A DNA stretch of 15,644 nt from Conidiobolus incongruus B7586. Its lineage: Eukaryota; Entomophthoromycota; Entomophthoromycetes; Entomophthorales; Conidiobolaceae. Each line of letters begins with the position of its first letter. Positions within the stretch are counted from its first letter, which is position 1. Both the position numbers and the translations under genes were made by a program. The notes under the pieces were generated by a model. That model searched no databases. It was not told the DNA's origin and was given only the letters and a program-made list of their open reading frames with translations. The stretch lies in contig JNEM01016828.1 of NCBI GenBank assembly GCA_000697335.1, positions 1-15,644 on the forward strand. The letters are read 5' to 3'. Of the stretch, positions 8,859 to 15,644 are shown one piece after another.

Positions 8859-8862
8859 TAAA
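8857..8862 (+). promoter_or_regulatory. AATAAA overlapping the stop codon of gene A
   Basis: A perfect AATAAA polyadenylation hexamer overlaps the TAA stop by two bases. A very short 3' UTR would follow, as in some compact parasitic fungi. The word is common by chance in this composition, so it is only suggestive. Confidence 0.3.
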
Positions 8863-10069
8863 CTCGGCTATTAGATATATTATAACTCTTTAGCCTTAAG
8901 TTATATGTTATTAATCAATAATGTATTATTATAAATATAAATTAAACTCTCAAAATGCATTAATGTATTTAATAATTGATTTTGAATTAATTTTGTCATT
9001 TTATGCAAAACATATATCATAAATATTGAAATTATTTTGAACTTATAAATTAATATTTTACAATTATAAATATATTGGCTTATTACATTTTATACTGACC
9101 AATTGATGGGATATTTTAATATCTTTCCAATATTTTCAAGCTTTCTATTTTAATATATCTTGATGATTAAATATTATACTGGTAAGTTATATTTGAATAA
9201 AGTCCAATACAAATTCGTTAAAGTATAACCTTTAATTTATATGTCGTGAGAATTGAATTGTATTTTGTTTTTGTTCAATATTTATATATACTAAAGGAAA
9301 TGAATAGATTACCATAAAATTGAGTTTAGATCTGGAATTTGATATAAGTTGAATTATATATTAAAAGCTATACTTTATATTTTAATATAGAAATTGAAAA
9401 TTTATGAATTATATAGGTGATAAGTTATCAGTTTTGAAAATATATATATTTGAAAAACTATTATTATATGGCATATAATTCTTTTATTATATGTCAATTG
9501 CAATCAAATTTATCTTAAACATTGTTCTTTTTGTTTTAATTTATAATAAGCTTTTGTCAGTAAAGATGGTTGATAGTATACTACTTATAATTAAACTTAT
9601 TTAAATAGTTAATTCAGTGAATTATATCCTATAATTATAAACCTACAAAACCAGCCTTAATTAGAGATAATATCGTGTTACCTATCAAACTAAGATGGAC
9701 AGATATTTTTGAAATACATCAATTTTAAAAATAAATCATAAAAAATAGATAAAAGTTTAAAATATGAAAAAAATGTATATAATTGTTTCATAGCATTTTA
9801 TATAAAAAATAATATATGAAAATATGTTTGCAAAAGTTTAAATTTCAATATTTTTTTGTTTCTCCAAAATAACTTATGAAATAAAATTGTTTTATAAATA
9901 ATATAATTTATTAAATCTTATATACTGTTTTTGTGAGAGTTTTATATAAATATCAGGAACTTATAAATAAAATAAACTTGAATATATATATTTACATATA
10001 TATATTCTAAAATTTAACTCAATACACTAATATCAATATTTTTCTGTTTTAAACGTATATTATTACATT
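8863..10069. other. A/T-rich spacer downstream of gene A
   Basis: No coding frame of note, RNA gene or element end was found. It occupies the place that in copy B is filled by 4196-5459, but lacks an obvious counterpart of the transposase-like island there. A weak echo near 9090 (ATACTGACCA) of 7885-7900 (ATATTGACCA) was seen and not pursued. Confidence 0.4.
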
Positions 10070-10700
10070 ATAATCAAAAAATTGGAAATTTTTAATTTCA
10101 GAATTTTAAATATATTATAAGTTTCCAAAAAAATATAATTACACAATAAGTGGTAAATTTATTAATTGAAAATATATATATATAAATTATATAGAATATA
10201 TTTTGGTTGGAAATTATCTATTTTCAATATTATTAAATTATTCTCAAACCAAATAGTGATTACCCTTTTTCTTTGATGATGATATTAATAAAACCCAACC
10301 ATAACCCTTTCGAATAATTCAAAATTGAAAAAAACTTTATAAATATAATATCTTATTCATATAATTCGAAGCTAGATAAATTATTTTAAAATCAAAATTA
10401 ACATTATTTCAAATCTTTTATTTGAAAAATTAATCTTTCGCTATTTTGATAATTATAGATAGAATTATATCAATACAGTTACACACTCTTATTTATTTGG
10501 ATAAATTTTGGAATTTTTTCACATTAAAGAAATATTATATATTAAAAATAATAATTTGGTCTAATTAAAAATTTACAGATACTTTGATCAAGAATTAAAA
10601 GACTAACTTAATTATAATTACATAAAACTTACTAGGATATAATTAATAGGGAAAACTTGTATGATAAATCATTATTATTGATGAAATATATATATATATA
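10070..10700. repeat. A/T-rich repeat R1, probable copy d
   Basis: The segment resembles 5460-6040 in order: AAAAATTGGAAA near 10077, a TA-run, AACCATAACCCTTTC near 10298 against AACCATAAACCCTCT near 5708, then ATAAT-TATTAATAGGG-like words near 10640. Its distance from the end of gene A (about 1.4 kb to the ACCC word) is close to the distance in copy B (about 1.5 kb), which supports homology of the spacers. Divergence is high. Confidence 0.4.
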
Positions 10701-11239
10701 TTTATTATAGTATTTTATTAAAAAAAAAGAATCATATTAATAGGTTTAATTAAAAGAATTTATTTTATAGAATATAATAAGATTTAATATTTAAATAGAT
10801 GTTTATTTTTTAAAATAATTTAATATTTTATGGTCTTTATATAAAATTTTTTGAAATAAAAATTTTAATAATAAATCTATAAAAGAATTAAACCTTCAAT
10901 TAGTATTTTATGAAAAATTTAATAATAAAAATAACTCTTATACACATATATTATTTAATTCGCAAAAAATAAAACTCCATTTTTAATGAAATAAAGAGTT
11001 TTTAAATATTATGCTTGCTATAGATATATGTCATCTAATTATTCAATATTTACTATATTAAATTCCAATTTTTATACTATATTTATATAGCCAGAATTAT
11101 AAATAATATATATTTGAAGGAAAATTATTCAAAAAATTGAATATATAGTTATATGATATAATACAGTCACATAATTTCATTTATCTACGATAATTTTTGA
11201 AAATCTGAAATTTGGCATTTTTATATTGCTTTTAAAATC
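10701..11239. other. A/T-rich spacer, nothing recognised
   Basis: Short homopolymers and TA runs dominate. No open frame, RNA structure or element end was seen. Confidence 0.4.
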
Positions 11240-11480
11240 AAATGAAATATAAATATCAAAATTGTTACTTTCAAATTGATGGTGTCTATATATATATTGT
11301 TTGAAAGAATGATGTTTATAGTGATGATTGTATATTTCTGAAATGTAATCTATTATTAACTTAAATAATTTGAGGAATCGATAAGATCAGATTATAATTA
11401 CAACAAGAAGATGACAATTATTTATAAGAATAAATATTGATAATTACTTTGCCTTTGATCCTTTTCTAATATTGTATACT
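11240..11480 (+). pseudogene. Possible scrap of the gene A family
   Basis: Around 11245-11345 one frame reads YKYQNCYFQIDGVYIYIV, a stop, then KNDVYSDDC. This recalls the second half of protein A, where HFQLKRIDNKVYIYL is followed by an acidic stretch. The match is a single short segment with a stop, and the rest of the region gives no continuous alignment. It may be the remnant of a further gene copy between A and C, or a chance resemblance. Confidence 0.25.
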
Positions 11481-11615
11481 ACATTTGTGTCATATTCACA
11501 TTCAGTTGTTACCTTCTATATTTTACTAGATAATTATATTTGTGCTTGTGTTTTGTAATAAAATTTGTAAATATTGTTATTGGGTAAATACTTGTAATAT
11601 GATTTAGTAAATTAA

Positions 11616-11738
11616 TTTATTAATCCTGCTCTTTTACGTTTCGGGACTGTGTGTCTTAGACTTACTTATCGTGGAGACGTCATAGCAGAATATCCAAAAA
11701 TCTTCCCTTCCTACCCTTGTCACCCTGGGTTTAAATAA
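11616..11738 (+). other. GC-richer island: hairpin RNA candidate or coding scrap
   Basis: About 110 bases here are strikingly richer in G and C than everything around them. A long imperfect hairpin can be drawn: CTGCT (11626-11630) with AGCAG (11684-11688), ACGTTTC (11636-11642) with GAGACGT (11674-11680), and an apical GTG-T-GTC/GAC-T-TAC (11649-11665). A second small stem ACCC/GGGT follows near 11713-11730. In very A/T-rich genomes structured RNA genes stand out in this way. The plus strand is also open for 40 codons (11616-11738, no ATG; includes RLTYRGDVIAEYPK), so decayed coding sequence is the alternative. It is not a tRNA, 5S rRNA or spliceosomal RNA that I can recognise. Confidence 0.35.
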
Positions 11739-12188
11739 TTTGTTTAGTGAGTGAATAGGATTTGGATAAATTCTAATAAAAGGAGTTAAAGAACTTCATT
11801 TGATTTTGGAATAGATTCTTAAATCGAGAAGGACGGATATTTTCAAAATACAACATTATGTATTATCATTGATTAAAAAGAATTAAGCATCTAAAATAAT
11901 AATTGTTACCTAATTTTAAAGTGTTTAATTTTTTTAATTTAATTGGAAAATTATAGTTTTCAAGCAAACAAGTATCAAAGATCTTGAAAACTCAAAGCGA
12001 TGGTATACCTAGTGCAATTTGTGAATCTTGAAATTGCTAAATCACATCTACCAAAATTGAAACAGAATTTTAAAATCGATTAGTATTTATTTGAAATCAT
12101 TATACCGTGTGTAATATTCAAAAATTAAAAAGTATAATTACCTTTTTGATTTAATCAATAAATCAAAATAAATATTAAGTTATTAAGG
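11739..12188. other. Upstream flank of pseudogene C
   Basis: The sequence is A/T-rich. About 11940-12080 is slightly less so and contains an ATG-led run of about 25 codons (MVYLVQFVNLEIAKSHLPKL and on, from near 12000) ending in TAG. It is too short to call and was not matched to the other copies. Confidence 0.35.
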
Positions 12189-13056
12189 ATGATGGATTAC
12201 AATGAAGAAGAGGATATATATATCTATTGGTCTCTAGATATTATAAAGCAATAATAGTTGAACATTTTAAAAGTAATTGATGGTCATTATTCTAATTGTT
12301 CTAAGTTAAAAATATATTCATAAACGGGAATGACATATTATAATATAAGGATCAATTTGTTATATTTAAAGATGGTGTACTAACTTTTTCTGGTAAGTTG
12401 GAACATCTTGACTCTTTAGTTATGCTGGAGGAACTAGCTGAAGGACTCTTTAGACTCAAGCATATATAAGGATATTTAGATAAAAATCTTTTAACATGCA
12501 ATATTGATGAATCAGCAATATTTTTATTTGTGGAATCTGTGAAATTAGATAGAATGCTAATGAATGAATACAAGGGGTTGAAAAATTCTGACCATCAAAT
12601 ACAAATCAACAGATGTACATCTTTGCTAAGGGTATTAATCTTATTAAAAATGATAAATCTTTTAAATTATTGCCTCTTGGATGTTTAGATGACTTTTCTA
12701 TTATTTCTGATGATGGTGAACTCAGTTTTCATAATGAAGCTATAGATGATATTGAATGATTTCAATGTAAAAAGATAAATGTGGAAATTTATATATATTG
12801 TGAACAATATGGGTATTTAGCATTTGATAATGCATATGATTTCCAAATGGCTGTGTTCACTAAAGATATACCAGATTTTTCTATTTCCCTTATCCCAACA
12901 GAGTATAAAAGCGTATATAAGCCTGGTTGCGATCGAAAATATTTAAGTATATTTCTATTTAAATTTTCTTCAGGCTTGGAAATAGTTAAAAATATTGAAA
13001 ATGCTGATTATTTTCAATCTATTCTAATGAATAAAATAGCATACTATATTGTTTAG
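12189..13056 (+). pseudogene. Pseudogene copy C of the gene A family
   Basis: This is a paralogue of gene A, colinear over its full length and of about the same size, but broken. Matches in order: an ATG start followed by EEDIYIYWSLDIIK (A: DQELYLFISGILK), DGVLTF (near 12371), LFRLKHI-x-GYL (near 12450-12477; A: YFRLKHIDGYL), FAKGINLIKNDKSF (near 12622-12663; A: ISAEGIDLFDDDKSF), DFSISLIPTEYKS (near 12870-12910; A: LTFNLIPTKYRG) and a TAG end at 13054-13056. Two frame changes (near 12340 and near 12590) and about five in-frame stops, including TGA near 12757, disable it. The last 91 codons (from 12781) remain open. Stops of all three kinds argue that these are true breaks rather than a variant code. 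Confidence 0.82.
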
Positions 13057-13190
13057 TAACACTGAATTATAATCTCTATTATATTAAAGTCTATCAATAT
13101 ACTCAATTCTATAATATATCTTAATTTTAAGAAATTGAGTTAAAAAATTATCTAGTGATATAAAATTAATTGTAAAACAAATCCTAAATA

Positions 13191-13227
13191 TAATCAATAT
13201 ATTTATAATCAATATATTTATAATCAA
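13191..13227. repeat. Short tandem repeat, 15 bp unit x 2.5
   Basis: The unit TAATCAATATATTTA is repeated twice perfectly and then for seven further bases. It lies about 135 bp after the end of pseudogene C. Confidence 0.9.
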
Positions 13228-13249
13228 TGGTAAATTTTTTAATATTGAA

Positions 13250-14345
13250 TAACCAAACATATTAAATATACAAAGTAAATGATTTACTAAATATTAAAAA
13301 GAGTTCATATTTTCAAACTATATTTTCTGTTATAATAATCTTTTTACTAAAATATTTTTATTCAAATATTTTTGATATAATTTGATTATATTTGAATCAT
13401 ATAATGTTAATTAAAATTCTTTATTTTAATATCATTAAGACTTATTCACAAAGGCTTTAATATTATTTATAATTTGGAAATAACTTATTAAAATAATATT
13501 TTCCTCAAAACTACTATTTATATTTCGATTTGATATCTTAAAAATAGAAATGATATTCTTAAAGATTTATTATAATTTTAAATTTAAATTTTATTATTAA
13601 TAGTTTTTTATATATTAAAATAATATTTTGAGAAATAATATATCATTTAGCTAAAGAACTATCAAGGTAAATTAATTTTAACTATATATATTATATACAT
13701 TATTTTTCAAGTTTAATTTGATTGATAAAGATATAAGATAATATTTAATTATTTAACAAAGCCTAGAATAAACCAAATAACTATAATAAAAAGTAAAAAT
13801 ATAAATATCAAATTAAATTAATTGATTAATATTAATTTTTTTTATTTAATTTTTATTAAATTATAATATATAATATTCAGTCAATATAACTTTTTATATA
13901 GATTAATAACAAATAATGATTTTTTTATAAATGAATAGTCACTATTATAATAAAATATTTCAGTACATATTTTTCTTACTTAGTTTCTAAAGTAAAATAA
14001 TTAAAATAACAGGTTTTATATTATATTTTTCAATATACTAACTTTGATTAGTATTTTATTACCAAGAATATATGTATTATAATTAAATATTAAAATATTT
14101 ATATAACGATAATGAAAAATATTTTCTATTAAAAAGTTAAAAAGGTCATAATTAATATATTGACTAGATTATATTTTATGTAATAATAATTGCTTTAAAT
14201 AATTGAAAAATATACCTATAGTAAAAAAATTCTTATAAATAAGTTTAATTTAATTTTGAAATATCGAATTTTAGTTCTTAATAAGAATTAATTTTGAGTA
14301 TTAAAAACTTATCAAAAGTATGATAAAAAGTTATTAATAATAGAA
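13250..14345. repeat. A/T-rich repeat R1, copy c
   Basis: The left part (about 13290-13560) aligns with 5510-5840, the middle (about 13930-13985) with 460-520 (ACTATTATAATA, then TACTTA), and the right part (14190-14342) with 690-842, where the shared TAAAAACTT-TCAAAAGTA word is clearest. It starts only about 200 bp after pseudogene C, whereas the comparable part lies 1.2-1.5 kb after copies A and B, implying loss of about 1.1 kb from this unit. Confidence 0.5.
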
Positions 14346-14350
14346 GATAG

Positions 14351-14369
14351 TATATATATATATATATAT
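14351..14369. repeat. (TA)n microsatellite
   Basis: An uninterrupted TA dinucleotide run stands just right of repeat R1c. Confidence 0.85.
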
Positions 14370-15644
14370 TATATAATATATTTATTTCGGTATTCTATAT
14401 AATAGAAATTATAATTAGATTAAATTTTAGAATTTTTCTCTGATATAATATCTTTACAGATAATTTGTATTTTATATAAATAAAAAAAAATTAAAAATTA
14501 GATTTATCAATCAATTTTTAAAAATAATTAAAAATCATATTACTATTATTTTTATCAAATCAAATATATTAAGATAAAGGTGAAGAAATGTTTTTTTTGT
14601 TTCCAATAGTTAAATGATTTTATATCACTATTGCAAATAAATAATTTTTTTATAAAGAGGGTTAAACTTTGTTTTTTTCTAAAGAATATAGATTAATAGA
14701 TAATTAGATATGTTTATCAATAAATATAGTTATTTCTTATCCATAATCTTATAGATGATATTTATCATTGCAATCTCCATTATATTTATATCATTTTCAA
14801 TATACATTATATAGTTAACTTTCCCTTTATATAGATATCATTTTATCATTATATTTGTTTAATTAAAATTATAGACCATTTTTAAATTATTTATATCTAT
14901 ATAAATCAAATTATCATTAATTTTCAATATCTATTTTCACTTTGTCACAATATATCATAAAGAATATTTGGCTAATATCAATAAGGTTATATTATCAACA
15001 AAGCTATATTTTGTTAGAATTCTTAAATATTAAAATTTTCAATTGTTTGAATTATAAAAAGTTTGGCATTCTAGTCAAATTTATCAGTTGTAAATTATAT
15101 TCACTATTATCATAAGTTTTCAAGCTATAATCAATATAAATTTGCATATATCTGAATTTAAAAAATAATTTAAAATATATTAGGAAAATTAAATAGACAG
15201 ATCACTTGGAGTTTTGAAATATCACTAAGTTACCAATGATAATATTTACAGATTAATATTAATTTTTTAAATAATTTAATTTATTTCTTTATAAAATATT
15301 ACCCTGTTGGAATAATAAAGACCTATAATTATTATAATTTTACCATTCAGTTAAATTACTTTAAGATACCCTGGGATTAAGGTATTTTATTATACTATAA
15401 ATAAAATATATATATATAGTAAAGGGTATTTTCATTTGATTATATATAAATATTTGGTATTTATACCCACACTTTATTTAATAAGAATAATCTTATAAAA
15501 TACTAATTCTTTATATATTTTATTTCAAATTATAAATTATTTATTATCTTAATATTAATTAGGATAATATTTTAACATTTTAAATAAGAATTAATAATCC
15601 TAGATTATATAGTCAATACTATATATATATTAATATATTTTATT
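14370..15644. other. A/T-rich DNA to the window end
   Basis: No gene, RNA or element end is recognised. A perfect GGGTAT/ATACCC inverted pair occurs near 15424-15469, with about 34 bp between arms, without any other sign of a mobile element. Confidence 0.4.

Noticed and set aside
11616-11738. tRNA, 5S rRNA or U1 snRNA in the GC-rich island.
   Set aside because: No T-arm signature, no 5S boxes, and the U1-like ACTTAC word lies inside the main hairpin instead of at a free 5' end.
12352-12573. A 73-codon open frame on the minus strand within pseudogene C.
   Set aside because: The plus strand here aligns with protein A (DGVLTF, LFRLKHI), so the minus frame is a shadow.
1-15644. CRISPR array, replication origin or bacterial operon.
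   Set aside because: No regularly spaced direct repeats, no clustered genes and no ribosome-binding sites; the TA runs are simple microsatellites.

Overview
The window is extremely AT-rich and gene-poor. By eye roughly four fifths of bases are A/T, with long near-pure A/T stretches. There is one intact-looking gene, two broken relatives of it, and several transposon relics. No operons, Shine-Dalgarno sites or dense bacterial gene packing are visible, and the mobile elements are Tc1/mariner type, so this looks like nuclear DNA of a very AT-rich, gene-sparse eukaryote. A large-genome microsporidian or another AT-rich fungus or protist would fit, but the sequence alone does not settle the lineage. 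The standard code is the best fit: the intact gene uses only CAA/CAG for Gln, and some in-frame TAG codons in the transposon fall where mariner proteins carry Trp.

Layout, left to right: (1) an A/T repeat (about 220-850), then unrecognised A/T DNA. (2) Pseudogene copy B (about 1995-4195, +), split by a complete but dead mariner element (2663-3983, transposase on -). (3) A moderately less AT-rich island (about 4640-5000) that looks like a decayed second transposase, possibly ISXO2/Merlin-like. (4) A repeat block (about 5460-6312) related to the one at the left end, itself interrupted by a second, more decayed mariner copy (6315-7621). (5) The intact gene, copy A (7983-8858, +, 291 codons). (6) A long A/T spacer with another copy of the repeat (about 10070-10700), a possible gene-family scrap (about 11240-11480) and a short GC-richer island (11616-11738) with a predicted hairpin. 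(7) Pseudogene copy C (12189-13056, +). (8) A third well-supported repeat copy (about 13250-14345) and further A/T DNA to the end.

Genes A, B and C are paralogues on the same strand, and each is followed by related A/T repeat DNA. The simplest reading is a decaying tandem array of a roughly 4 kb unit (gene plus downstream spacer), later hit by two mariner insertions. The encoded protein is not recognised by name. It is an internally duplicated, beta-strand-rich protein whose repeated 'F-Q/K-x-hydrophobic' segments resemble tandem beta-trefoil (fascin/ricin-B-like) modules. Only copy A is likely to make protein.
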